Virus record (IMG/VR): IMGVR_UViG_3300045970_000684
Coordinates: 1-40,358 of that record
Length of the DNA: 40,358 nucleotides
From: a virus
Direction: 5' to 3' (one strand)
The stretch's first letter is position 1. Every line of letters starts with the position of its first letter. Shown here piece after piece: positions 30,359-37,845 of the stretch. The notes below the pieces were generated by a model. That model saw only the letters and a program-made list of their open reading frames with translations, was not told where the DNA came from and searched no databases. The position numbers and the translations under genes were made by a program.

Positions 30359-31399
30359 ATGACGTTCACCATGCCCGAGACGACGGTCACCCGGGCCCGG
30401 ATGGTCCGCGCCTACGCCGAGGCCCTGCAGGGGCTGATCGGGGACGCCACGCAGCAGGTCGGCGACGTCCGCGGTGAGGACGGCGAGCTCGCCATGAACC
30501 TCGGCGACTGGGACGGCGTCCCGGTGGTCACCCGCAAGCGGCTCGACGAGGCGGTCCGCGCGGCCTTCGGGCTGCCGGTTCCGGCGCCCGAGGAGCGGGC
30601 CGTCGAGGTGAGCACCCCGGCGACCGTGATGGTCTGGGCGGCCTGCCCGCGGTGCGCGATCCCGCAGGTGATCCTCATGAGCGTCCACCCCGAGCTGCTG
30701 GTCGACGACGACGGCAGCGAGCTCCGCGTCAAGGCCAAGGCCAAGGGCGTGAGCCACACGTGCGGGCAGCTGCCGCTCCCGGCCGCCGCCGATGCGGATC
30801 CGGACGGCCTGGAGCAGCTCGGCGCGATCGAGGCGATCGAGGAGCTGGCGCTGGCGGTGTCGCGCGGCCTCGAGGAGCTGCTGGGCGCCGGGCAGGCCCC
30901 CTCGATCGACGCGATCCGGTCGTGGGACCGCGCCGTGATCGACCAGGTCGACCGCTGGGCGTCCGCGAAGCGGGCCGCGCGGTCCCAGCACCCGGAGGGC
31001 TGCGGCGCCGGCGAGGACGACCTCGGCTGCACCTGCGGACTGACCGCCGCCGTCCCGCCCCTGCCGCGCGTCCTGGGCGGCGAGGCGGATCCGGAGCCCG
31101 CAGCCGCGCCGGACGATCCGGCGCTCGCCGCGCTCGAGGAGCTCCTGCGCCCGGGCGAGACGCTGGACGCGGCACTGGCTCGCCTCGAGTCGGGGCCGGA
31201 CCACCTTGACGTCATGGGCAGCGACGCCGGCCAGCGTCTCCTCTCGGAGATCAACCGCGGCCGTGGCCACGCGGTGCTCGTGCCCGTGCCCGGGTCGCAG
31301 ATCCCGTACCCGCTGCGCGACGACGACTCAGATCCGGTTGACGACCAGGACATCCCCGAGGCGCCGGACGACGACGACTCAGACCTGCTGCCCGCATGA
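30359..31399 (+). CDS. Zinc-ribbon early protein with acidic tail, unknown
   Basis: 346 residues; good ribosome site. Residues about 80-140 contain CPRC and a later HTCG, a split zinc ribbon; a second Cys/His set lies near residue 215 (HPEGCG, LGCTCG). The C-terminus is highly acidic with two DDDDSD-like runs. Between them lies a helical segment (IEAIEELALAVSRGLEELL). Possibly a DNA- or protein-binding adaptor; no family recognised. Confidence 0.55.
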   Translation: MTFTMPETTVTRARMVRAYAEALQGLIGDATQQVGDVRGEDGELAMNLGDWDGVPVVTRKRLDEAVRAAFGLPVPAPEERAVEVSTPATVMVWAACPRCAIPQVILMSVHPELLVDDDGSELRVKAKAKGVSHTCGQLPLPAAADADPDGLEQLGAIEAIEELALAVSRGLEELLGAGQAPSIDAIRSWDRAVIDQVDRWASAKRAARSQHPEGCGAGEDDLGCTCGLTAAVPPLPRVLGGEADPEPAAAPDDPALAALEELLRPGETLDAALARLESGPDHLDVMGSDAGQRLLSEINRGRGHAVLVPVPGSQIPYPLRDDDSDPVDDQDIPEAPDDDDSDLLPA

Positions 31400-31623
31400 G
31401 CGCCAAGGCACGCTGCCAGGCCGTGACCATGTGGCACGGCGAGCGCGTCCGCTGCACCGTCATGACCGCGCAGCGCCAGACCGTCGTCCGCTACGGGCCC
31501 AAGGGCGAGCGGACGTTCTCGGGCGAGGTGCTCGACGTCCTGCGCCCGGCCGTGTGCAGCAGGCACCAGGAGTGGGTCGCGTCGCACGGCATCGCGTGGA
31601 TCGCGGAAGAGGTGCCCGCGTGA
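31396..31623 (+). CDS. Small early protein, zinc-ribbon-like
   Basis: 75 residues with C7, C20, C54 and H57 arranged as in a compact ribbon (RCQAVTMWHGERVRC, then VCSRHQEW). Coupled to both neighbours by ATGA/GTGA overlaps. Function unknown. Confidence 0.55.
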   Translation: MSAKARCQAVTMWHGERVRCTVMTAQRQTVVRYGPKGERTFSGEVLDVLRPAVCSRHQEWVASHGIAWIAEEVPA

Positions 31624-31820
31624 GCTCGCAGTTCGCCGGCTGGGTATTGGTCGCCCTGGCGATCGCGTTCCTCCTGATCGGCTGCCCGCTGGCCGCGCTG
31701 TTCATCGCCCTCGGGGCCGGCCTCTGCGCCGTCCTCGGGGCCGAGACAGAGGAGCAGGCCGACGCCCGGCGCCGCAACCCCAGCCGGTACCAGGCCCACA
31801 GGAAGGCGGGGCTTCGGTGA
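31620..31820 (+). CDS. Small membrane protein
   Basis: 66 residues from GTG overlapping the previous stop. A long hydrophobic stretch (about 6-41), probably two closely spaced helices, is followed by a charged tail (EEQADARRRNPSRYQAHRK). Function unknown. Confidence 0.55.
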   Translation: MSSQFAGWVLVALAIAFLLIGCPLAALFIALGAGLCAVLGAETEEQADARRRNPSRYQAHRKAGLR

Positions 31821-32269
31821 GCCCCGACACCGCAGCCCTCCGCGCCCTGCTCGACTCGGCCACGCCCGGGCCGTGGGAGGTCTACCACGGGTACAGCGGG
31901 GCGCAGAACATCGCCCAGATGCGGAGCACTGACCGCACGGTCAGCGTGGCCGCCGAGAAGGTCATATCAACCAAGCGGGGCGACGTGCCGCCGTGGGAGC
32001 GGACGATGCCGAACGCCCAGCTGATCGTCGCGGCCGTCAACGCCCTGCCGGAGCTGCTCGACGAGATCGACCGGCTGCGGGACTCGCACAAGATGACCGC
32101 CGCCCTGCTCGAGGACGCCCTGGCGCGGAGCGGCGACCACCACGTCATCGGCAACGGCTACTGCCTCGACTGTCAGGGCGGCTGCATGCGCGGCTTCGGC
32201 AATCCGGATCCCGATGTGGCGCTGGTCGAGCCGAGCCCGTTCAGCGTCAGGGAGGCTCGCCGTGGGTGA
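31817..32269 (+). CDS. Ead/Ea22-like early protein
   Basis: 150 residues from GTG. It has both marks of the Ead/Ea22 group: the start ALLDSATPGPWEV and the later NAQLIVAAVNALPELLDEID plus RL. The C-terminus holds HHVIGNGYCLDCQGGC, an added Cys cluster. Members are common in phage early regions and have no agreed function. Confidence 0.75.
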   Translation: MSPDTAALRALLDSATPGPWEVYHGYSGAQNIAQMRSTDRTVSVAAEKVISTKRGDVPPWERTMPNAQLIVAAVNALPELLDEIDRLRDSHKMTAALLEDALARSGDHHVIGNGYCLDCQGGCMRGFGNPDPDVALVEPSPFSVREARRG

Positions 32270-33116
32270 CAAGTCCGCGATCGAGTGGACCGACGCGACG
32301 TGGAACCCCGTCACGGGCTGCTCCAAGGTGTCGCCCGGCTGCGCCCACTGCTACGCCGAGACGCTGGCCCTGACCCGGCTCCGCGGCCGAGAGGGCTACC
32401 CGGGACTGCCGTGGACGCCGGCGAACGCGGCCGAGAACGTGGTGCTGCGCCCGGCGCGCCTGGACCAGCCCCTCCGGTGGAAGCGGCCGCGCCGCATCTT
32501 CGTCAACAGCCTGTCCGACCTGTTCCACGACCAGGTGCCCAACGGGTTCATCGACGACGTCTTCGGCGTCATGGCGGCCTGCCGCTACCGGGCCGTCGGT
32601 GATGACGCGTTCGCCTGGCACACCTTCCAGATCCTCACGAAGCGGCCCGATCGGATGCGCGACTACCTGTCGACCGACCGCCGCCTCGCGTGGGCGGCCG
32701 CGGCCGTGCACTACGGCGGCGGCAAGGACCCGGACGGGATCAGCGACCAGACGGCCTTCGGCCCGGTCGCGCTTCCCAACGTCTGGCTCGGGACGTCGAT
32801 CGAGAACGACCGGTTCACGGGCCGCGCGGACGCTCTGCGCGAGACGCCCGCCGCCGTCCGGTTCCTGTCCCTCGAGCCGCTGCTCGGCCCGCTGCCGTCG
32901 CTAGACCTCGCGGGCATCGGCTGGGTCATCGCCGGGGGCGAGTCCGGACCCGGCTTCCGTGCGCCGGCAGCCGCGTGGGTGCGCGACATCCGCGACCGCT
33001 GCGTCGAGGCGGGCGTCCCGTTCCTCTTCAAGCAGTGGGGCGGGCGGACGTCCAAGGCCGGGGGGCGCGAGCTCGACGGGCGCGAGTGGCTCCAGTACCC
33101 GGAGGCGGCGTCGTGA
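32262..33116 (+). CDS. Phage Gp37/Gp68 family (DUF5131) protein
   Basis: 284 residues from GTG with GGGAGG upstream. Clear signatures: KSAIEWTDATWNPVTGCSKV, then SPGCAHCYAE, IFVNSLSDLFH, LTKRPDRM, LPNVWLGTSIEN, and the ending IAGGESGPGFRA plus FKQWGG. The C-x6-C-x2-C cluster (CSKVSPGCAHC) recalls a radical-SAM or other metal-binding site in a TIM-barrel-like protein. The family is frequent in phages of high-GC hosts; its reaction is not established. Confidence 0.88.
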   Translation: MGDKSAIEWTDATWNPVTGCSKVSPGCAHCYAETLALTRLRGREGYPGLPWTPANAAENVVLRPARLDQPLRWKRPRRIFVNSLSDLFHDQVPNGFIDDVFGVMAACRYRAVGDDAFAWHTFQILTKRPDRMRDYLSTDRRLAWAAAAVHYGGGKDPDGISDQTAFGPVALPNVWLGTSIENDRFTGRADALRETPAAVRFLSLEPLLGPLPSLDLAGIGWVIAGGESGPGFRAPAAAWVRDIRDRCVEAGVPFLFKQWGGRTSKAGGRELDGREWLQYPEAAS

Positions 33117-33364
33117 GCCGCCCCATCGCGCTCCGGGACCACGTGGCCAGCGGCATGGTCCGCGCCGAGACGGTGGACGCGCTGCTCAAGTCGGGCGAGC
33201 CCATGGTGACCGACAGCCGGGACGGCGATTGGGATAGCCGTAACGGCTACCCGTTCCGGTGCTGGATCCGCTTCCGCGACGGCGGCCGGATGTTCGGCAC
33301 GCCTGCGGGGTCCGTCCAGTCCGCGGCCGACTACCTGCTCGACAAGCTGCGTGGTCCGTCGTGA
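33113..33364 (+). CDS. Small early protein, unknown
   Basis: 83 residues, GTG overlapping the previous stop. A short helical start, then PMVTDSRDGDWDSRNGYPFR with an aromatic, DG-rich beta region. No motif recognised. The stop overlaps the LexA-type HTH gene. Confidence 0.5.
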   Translation: MSRPIALRDHVASGMVRAETVDALLKSGEPMVTDSRDGDWDSRNGYPFRCWIRFRDGGRMFGTPAGSVQSAADYLLDKLRGPS

Positions 33365-33594
33365 GCGCCCGCCGCCCGATCACCAGCGGCGACGTGCTCG
33401 AGTACATCCGCGTCCACATCGCGGAGCACGGCTACGCGCCCAGCATCCGCGAGATCGCCGCGGGCTGCGGCATGTCGTCGACGGGGCAGGCCCACTACCA
33501 CGTCGCCCGCCTCCGCGAGATCGGGGCGATCACGTTGGAGCCCGGCAAGGCCCGCACCATCAGGCTGCTCGCCGCGCCTGCGGGACCCCGCTGA
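33361..33594 (+). CDS. LexA-type winged-helix DNA-binding protein without peptidase domain
   Basis: 77 residues from GTG. It covers just the LexA N-terminal wing: DVLEYIRVHIAEHGYAPSIR, then EIAAGCGMSSTGQAHYHVAR, then LREIGAIT. The autoproteolysis domain is missing. With the SOS-type palindrome at 23982 it could bind the same sort of box, either competing with host LexA or acting as a stable repressor. That link is inference. Confidence 0.8.
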   Translation: MSARRPITSGDVLEYIRVHIAEHGYAPSIREIAAGCGMSSTGQAHYHVARLREIGAITLEPGKARTIRLLAAPAGPR

Positions 33595-34496
33595 TGGCGA
33601 TCGCCCGCACCGCGAACACGCCCTGCCGCCACGGCATCGGCTGCCCGCACGACCTCGGGCCGGCCGCGGCGCATGTGGACGGCCTGAGCGCCGCCAGCAG
33701 GCTGCAGGCGTTCGCCGTCTCCCCGGACGAGGTCGCGGCATCGGTCGCGGCCGCCGGAGTCGGCCCTGTCGAGCGCCGCCGCGAGACGCCGGAGGAGCGC
33801 GCCGCCCGCGAGATCCGCGACGCGGCGCACCAGCGGCCGCCCCAGTCCGCGCCGATCCGCGGCCACCGCCCCGCCGCCGCAGCGGGCCCCGCGATCCCCA
33901 TGCACCTGCCGCGGCCGCGCCGCTGGGCAGACGACACCGTCAAGGAGCACCCGTGGCGGGCGATGGGCTCCGCACTCGGCCCCAAGACAGCAGAGGAGGC
34001 CCCCGTGGCCGCACAGTCCGAATCTGACGGGCAGGGGCTGCCCTGCGAGTTCGCGCCCGCCCACGAGCCGTGGACCTGCATCGTCCACAGGGGCCTGCGG
34101 ATGCGCCTCGACGTGGCGGTGTGCAGCCGCGCGGCGAAGGATCCGGCACCGGCCGTCCAGCACGCGGAGGGGCTGCCTTGCGGCACGTGCGCGCACGCCG
34201 TCGTGTGCTCGCTCCGGTCCACGGCGTTCGACGCCTTCAACCTGGCCGCCGCCGGCCGCGAGCTCGCTCCGGGCCTCCGCGTCGTCTATCCAGAGCCGAT
34301 GATCGAGTGCGACCACCACCTGCCCTCCACAGCCGTGCCGGCGTCGCCCGGTGCGCTCGCGTCGGCGCCCGCCGTCACGGCTGTGGAGGCGGCCGCCGCG
34401 CCCGCCAAGCGGTGCATGAGCGAGGCCGCCCGGGCCGCGATCTCGGCTGGCCGGCGGGCCGGCATCGAGCACCGTCGGAAGGCGGCGCAGTCGTGA
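33594..34496 (+). CDS. Multi-cysteine early protein with NUMOD3-like C-terminus
   Basis: 300 residues. Three cysteine groups: CRHGIGCPHD at the start, CEFAPAHEPWTCIVH near 160, and CGTCAHAVVC near 200, followed by DHHLP. The last 30 residues (CMSEAARAAISAGRRAG) resemble the MSxEAR..IS.(A/G).(R/K) DNA-binding motif often joined to homing-type or phage HTH proteins. A DNA-binding, metal-containing protein is likely; function unknown. Confidence 0.55.
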   Translation: MAIARTANTPCRHGIGCPHDLGPAAAHVDGLSAASRLQAFAVSPDEVAASVAAAGVGPVERRRETPEERAAREIRDAAHQRPPQSAPIRGHRPAAAAGPAIPMHLPRPRRWADDTVKEHPWRAMGSALGPKTAEEAPVAAQSESDGQGLPCEFAPAHEPWTCIVHRGLRMRLDVAVCSRAAKDPAPAVQHAEGLPCGTCAHAVVCSLRSTAFDAFNLAAAGRELAPGLRVVYPEPMIECDHHLPSTAVPASPGALASAPAVTAVEAAAAPAKRCMSEAARAAISAGRRAGIEHRRKAAQS

Positions 34497-34699
34497 TCGC
34501 CGCGGCGCCGCTGATGCCGCCCCGGGCGTCCATGTCCGAGGACGCCCTCATCCGCGCCTACGCGGGCCCCGTGGTCCGACGGGAGCCCTGCGCCTGCGGG
34601 TCCGACGTCGTGCAGCGGCTGTCCGATGACGTTCCCGAGGCCGTCCGGCGGCACCAGGACACCCGCTCTCACACGGCGTGGCGCGAGAGGAACGAGTGA
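34493..34699 (+). CDS. Small zinc-binding early protein
   Basis: 68 residues from GTG; contains EPCACGSDV followed by two His in RRHQDTRSHTAW, a probable C2H2-type site. Coupled to the replication gene (TGATG). Function unknown. Confidence 0.55.
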   Translation: MIAAAPLMPPRASMSEDALIRAYAGPVVRREPCACGSDVVQRLSDDVPEAVRRHQDTRSHTAWRERNE

Positions 34700-35775
34700 T
34701 GCCGCGCGACAACGAGCCCTGGGTCAAGGTCAAGATCGGAGCGCGCCGATCCGGGAAGATCGCCGCGCTGCCCGGCGACTCAGCCCGCCTCGGGTACTTC
34801 TACCTGCTCCTCGAGGCCAAGGTCCAGCGGCGCATGGGCGTGTTCGACGGGCGCCCGCACTTCGCCGAGGTCATGGGCCGATTCGGGCGCTTCCTGCCCG
34901 ACTACATCTGCGCCGGCCTGGTCCACGAGGCGCCGGCACTCTGCCCCGCGTGCAGCGACAGGTTCGAGGTTGCGGACGGATGCGTCGTCGTGCACGACTT
35001 CCTGCGCGAGCAGCGGTCTGGGCGATCTAGCGATCAGGACGACCTGGAGGCGGGCGCCGAGACGGTGACCGGAGCCCAGCGGACCAAGCTGTGGCGTCTC
35101 AGGAGGGCCGTGTTCGAGCGCGACAACTGGACATGCCGGTACTGCGGACGCGGCGACTACGAGCGCGACTGGCTCGTCGCCGAGCACGTCGTCCCCAGCG
35201 GCCCGACCACGCTGGACAACCTGGTGACCGCCTGCCGGGGATGCAACAAGCGGAAGGGGCCGAGGACCCCCGCTGACGCCGGGATGGTCCTCCTGCCGCT
35301 GGGTGGTGACGGACCTGTGACCGGTCACCGTGACGCGTCACAGGTACCGGGTGACGAGTCACAAGCGGACGTCACGAGACGCGTCACCTCACGCGCGCCC
35401 GAATCGACGGGGACGGTGACAGTGACAGAGAGAATCCCTAAGCCGTCTAGCAGGAGGGGCGCGCGCCCGGTTGAGGACGAGGGACCTCTTCTCACCAAGC
35501 CCCAGCTCGACGCCTGGGCGTCCTTCGGGCCGGAGTGGGACGCGTTCAAGGCGGCGTGGCTCGACCGAGGCCTGCGCCTCCCGCCCTCCGGGGATCCGGA
35601 CGAGGACGGAAGCCAGCGCTCCGTCCTGCACCCGATCGTTGCCGACTGGCCCGGCGAGGTCGCCTCCTGGACCGCTTCGGCCCCCAGGGGCGCCAGCGGC
35701 CGCGACGTCGTCGGGCACGTGATCCGCTGCTACCGGGACGCGACGGGCGGCGCCCTCGACGAGGTGCCCGACTGA
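34699..35775 (+). CDS. Replication initiator-like protein with inserted HNH nuclease domain
   Basis: 358 residues. Residues 1-110 look like the winged-helix N-domain of phage replisome organisers (WVKVKIGARRSGKIAALPGD, then SARLGYFYLLLEAKVQRRMG). Residues about 118-190 are a full HNH module: WTCRYCG, AEHVVPSGPTTLDNLVTACR and GCNKRKGPRTP. A Thr/Val-rich linker (200-250) is encoded by the GTGAC/GTCAC array. The C-terminal 100 residues are DnaD-like in look (FGPEWDAFKAAWLDRGLRLP). The HNH part may be an inserted homing-type domain or part of the initiator's job. Confidence 0.7.
   Translation: MPRDNEPWVKVKIGARRSGKIAALPGDSARLGYFYLLLEAKVQRRMGVFDGRPHFAEVMGRFGRFLPDYICAGLVHEAPALCPACSDRFEVADGCVVVHDFLREQRSGRSSDQDDLEAGAETVTGAQRTKLWRLRRAVFERDNWTCRYCGRGDYERDWLVAEHVVPSGPTTLDNLVTACRGCNKRKGPRTPADAGMVLLPLGGDGPVTGHRDASQVPGDESQADVTRRVTSRAPESTGTVTVTERIPKPSSRRGARPVEDEGPLLTKPQLDAWASFGPEWDAFKAAWLDRGLRLPPSGDPDEDGSQRSVLHPIVADWPGEVASWTASAPRGASGRDVVGHVIRCYRDATGGALDEVPD
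35306..35426. other. Candidate replication origin: 11 GTGAC/GTCAC iteron half-sites
   Basis: GTGAC or GTCAC occurs 11 times in 121 bases: GTGAC at 35306, 35317, 35330, 35351, 35416 and 35422; GTCAC at 35324, 35337, 35358, 35371 and 35383. Three pairs form the perfect 12-bp palindrome GTGAC-N2-GTCAC (35317-35328, 35330-35341, 35351-35362) and a fourth has one mismatch (35376-35387). An A/T-richer run (35427-35450) follows. In lambda the origin iterons also lie inside the initiator gene. Confidence 0.6.
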
Positions 35776-35840
35776 ATCGCCGGGCCGGCGCGCGCCGAGG
35801 CCGCCGAGTCGCTCGCCGCCATCCTCGGGAGGATCACCCC

Positions 35841-36188
35841 GTGACCCGCATCGACGACCCGGCCAGCGCCGTGGCAGCCGCCCTCTGCGCCTCGGCGCGC
35901 ATGCCCGGCGGCACGGGCACGACCCGCCGGCACCCCCGGCGCTGCGGCTGGTGCGACTACCCGGTCCGCGAGCTCGCCGCGATGGTCGCGGCCTTCAACC
36001 AGGTGGCCGGCCGCGACGAGCGCCGCGGCACGTGGGCCCGCCACGACGTGCGGGTCTTCACCGGCCTGCCCCATGACGCCCAGGTGGCGCAGGTGGCCGC
36101 CGCGCAGGAGATCGAGCCCATGGGGGCCGCGGCGGCCCGCCCGGCCGATGGCGGGGCGCCCGAGGAGGAGAGCGTGCCGTGGGCGTGA
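35841..36188 (+). CDS. Early protein with CxxC, unknown
   Basis: 115 residues from GTG with GGGAGG upstream. Features: RCGWCDYPV and a middle helix ELAAMVAAFNQVAGRD, then WARHDVRVFTGL. No family recognised. It ends inside the start of the resolvase gene. The 65 bases before it (35776-35840) hold no other gene. Confidence 0.55.
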   Translation: MTRIDDPASAVAAALCASARMPGGTGTTRRHPRRCGWCDYPVRELAAMVAAFNQVAGRDERRGTWARHDVRVFTGLPHDAQVAQVAAAQEIEPMGAAAARPADGGAPEEESVPWA

Positions 36189-36664
36189 AGATCCTCGCCA
36201 TCGACCCCGGCACGGCGGAGTCCGCCTGGATGGTCCTCGAGGACGGCCTGCCGGTCGGCCGCGCATTCGCCAAGACGCCCAACCAGGACGTGCGGACCCT
36301 GATCCTCCAGGCCGCCGGCGACATCGACCTGGTCGTCATCGAGGAGGTCCGGTCCTACGGCATGCCCGTGGGTATGGAGACGTTCGACACGGTCCGCTGG
36401 TGCGGCCGCTTCGAGGAGGCCGCCGCGTCCCGCGGCATCCCCGTCGCCTGGCTCGGCCGCAAGGACGTCGTCGTCAACCTCTGCGGATCCGCCAAGGCCA
36501 AGGACGCCAACGTGCACCGCGCCCTGCTCGACCGATTCGGGGGCGACGGCGCGAAGGGCGTGAAGGCCAGCCCCGGGCCGCTCTACGGGGTCAGCGGCGA
36601 CGTCTGGTCGGCCCTCGCCGTCGGCTGCACCTGGTTCGACAAGCTCACGGAGGGACAGGCATGA
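36179..36664 (+). CDS. RuvC-like Holliday junction resolvase
   Basis: 161 residues from GTG 36179 (GTG 36185 is possible). The RNase H-like fold shows KILAIDPGTAESAW with the first Asp, then VVIEEVRSYG with the second acidic pair, and a C-terminal helix with SGDVWSALAVGCTWF supplying the last Asp. This is the pattern of phage RuvC/Rap-type resolvases that cut branched DNA before packaging. It completes a recombination set with the annealing protein and SbcCD. Confidence 0.82.
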   Translation: MGVKILAIDPGTAESAWMVLEDGLPVGRAFAKTPNQDVRTLILQAAGDIDLVVIEEVRSYGMPVGMETFDTVRWCGRFEEAAASRGIPVAWLGRKDVVVNLCGSAKAKDANVHRALLDRFGGDGAKGVKASPGPLYGVSGDVWSALAVGCTWFDKLTEGQA

Positions 36665-36954
36665 CGCTCAATCGCGGATGGACATCGGACAGCCTGGACG
36701 TGTCGCACTTCACGGACGCCGGCACCGTGACCGCCTACCACGTCGTCCACCCGGAGGACTTCGACCCCGACTGCGCGACGTGCTGCCCCCCGATGGCCGA
36801 GATGGCGTGCTGCATCGGTGACGACATCGACGAATGCCGCCGCTCGCAGCGCCGCCGTGCGGGCCTCATCGGGGCCGCGTGCTGGCTGCTGATGGTGGTG
36901 TCGCTGGTGGGCGCCGGGGTCGTGCTGGGCGCGATCTGGGGGATGACGAGGTGA
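36661..36954 (+). CDS. Small membrane-anchored protein
   Basis: 97 residues, ATG overlapping the resolvase stop. The N-terminal 60 residues contain a Cys-rich patch (CATCCPPMAEMACC). One C-terminal membrane helix (GAACWLLMVVSLVGAGVVLG). Function unknown; perhaps an inner-membrane regulator. Confidence 0.55.
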   Translation: MTLNRGWTSDSLDVSHFTDAGTVTAYHVVHPEDFDPDCATCCPPMAEMACCIGDDIDECRRSQRRRAGLIGAACWLLMVVSLVGAGVVLGAIWGMTR

Positions 36955-37154
36955 GCGAGCGAGAAGTCAAGCGCCGCATCCGCGACCTGATGCGCGAGTG
37001 GGAAGGGCTGCGCTTCGGGCTGTCCGAGACGGATGCCGCTGAGGCGTGGGCCGAGTCCATCGCCCGCCACGAGGCCGAGTGCCCGCTGCTCAAGCCGAAG
37101 CCGGTATCCGCCGAGCGGCTGGGGCTGTCTGCCGAAATCGGGAGGGGAGTGTGA
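36951..37154 (+). CDS. Small helical early protein, unknown
   Basis: 67 residues from GTG overlapping the previous stop. One long charged helix (REVKRRIRDLMREWEGLRF, ESIARHEAEC). No motif recognised. Confidence 0.5.
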   Translation: MSEREVKRRIRDLMREWEGLRFGLSETDAAEAWAESIARHEAECPLLKPKPVSAERLGLSAEIGRGV

Positions 37155-37636
37155 TGAGAGGAGGACGGGATGCGCAGGATCGCCCGGTGGTGGCTGTGGA
37201 TCACGACGCCGCGCAGGCGCCGGGGATGGGAACGGCGAAGGTGAGCGAGGCGTGGAAGGAGCTGATCGCCACAGCGATGCGCCGCAACGTCGTGGTGGCG
37301 GTCATCACGGGGCGTGCTGAACGACGCCTCGCCGCCCGCGCCGGGCAGGGCGGGGAGCGCGAGTACTGGCCGGACGGGCGCATGAAGGCGCTCCCCGACC
37401 ACAGCGAGTCGCTGTGCCGGAACGGGTCGTGCCGCTGCCCCTGCGCCGACTGCCGCGAAACCCCCGCCCCGGCGCTGGACCCGGAGCGGCTGGCGCGGGC
37501 GCTGCACGAGACGGCTGAGGTGAACCATCCCCCGATGCCGTGGGTCCGAGCCATCTGCAACGGTCCAGAACACCACGCCAAGAGAGCCGCCGACCTCGCC
37601 GCCGCATACGCCGCCGACGGGGAGGCGTCCCGGTGA
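37154..37636 (+). CDS. Cys-rich early protein, start uncertain
   Basis: 160 residues from ATG 37154, whose ATG overlaps the preceding stop. The first 29 residues are not convincing; GTG 37241 overlaps the stop of a micro-ORF (37170-37244) that has the better ribosome site, so a 131-residue protein from 37241 is just as likely. Contains CRNGSCRCPCADCRE, a metal-binding cluster, and a helical C-terminus (HHAKRAADLAAAYA). Function unknown. Confidence 0.5.
   Translation: MRGGRDAQDRPVVAVDHDAAQAPGMGTAKVSEAWKELIATAMRRNVVVAVITGRAERRLAARAGQGGEREYWPDGRMKALPDHSESLCRNGSCRCPCADCRETPAPALDPERLARALHETAEVNHPPMPWVRAICNGPEHHAKRAADLAAAYAADGEASR
37170..37244 (+). CDS. Micro-ORF with Trp/Arg-rich peptide
   Basis: 24 codons with a very good ribosome site (GAGAGGAGG, 5 bases upstream). 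The peptide has four Trp in the first 20 residues and ten or so Arg, the composition of a membrane-active peptide. Its TGA overlaps GTG 37241 of the Cys-rich gene, a usual coupling in this prophage. Could be a regulatory leader or a real peptide. Confidence 0.3.
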   Translation: MRRIARWWLWITTPRRRRGWERRR

Positions 37637-37845
37637 GCCTCACCGTGACGGTCACCGACAACGAGACGGGCGACGTCCAGACGGGCCATGTTGCCGATGG
37701 CGACTACGCGCTCGTCACCGCCTCGCCCTGCCGACTCGACGGCATCCAGACCTACCCGGCCAAGGGAACCATCGTCCTCACGATCCGGGGATGGACGAAC
37801 AAGGGGAAGCCGCAGCCCAGCCCCGAGCTGGAGGCCAAGCCGTGA
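37633..37845 (+). CDS. Small early protein, beta-rich, unknown
   Basis: 70 residues from GTG. Strands alternate in SLTVTVTDNETGDVQTG and GTIVLTIRGW. No motif recognised. Its stop overlaps the GTG of the secreted protein gene, so the two are translated together. Confidence 0.5.
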   Translation: MSLTVTVTDNETGDVQTGHVADGDYALVTASPCRLDGIQTYPAKGTIVLTIRGWTNKGKPQPSPELEAKP

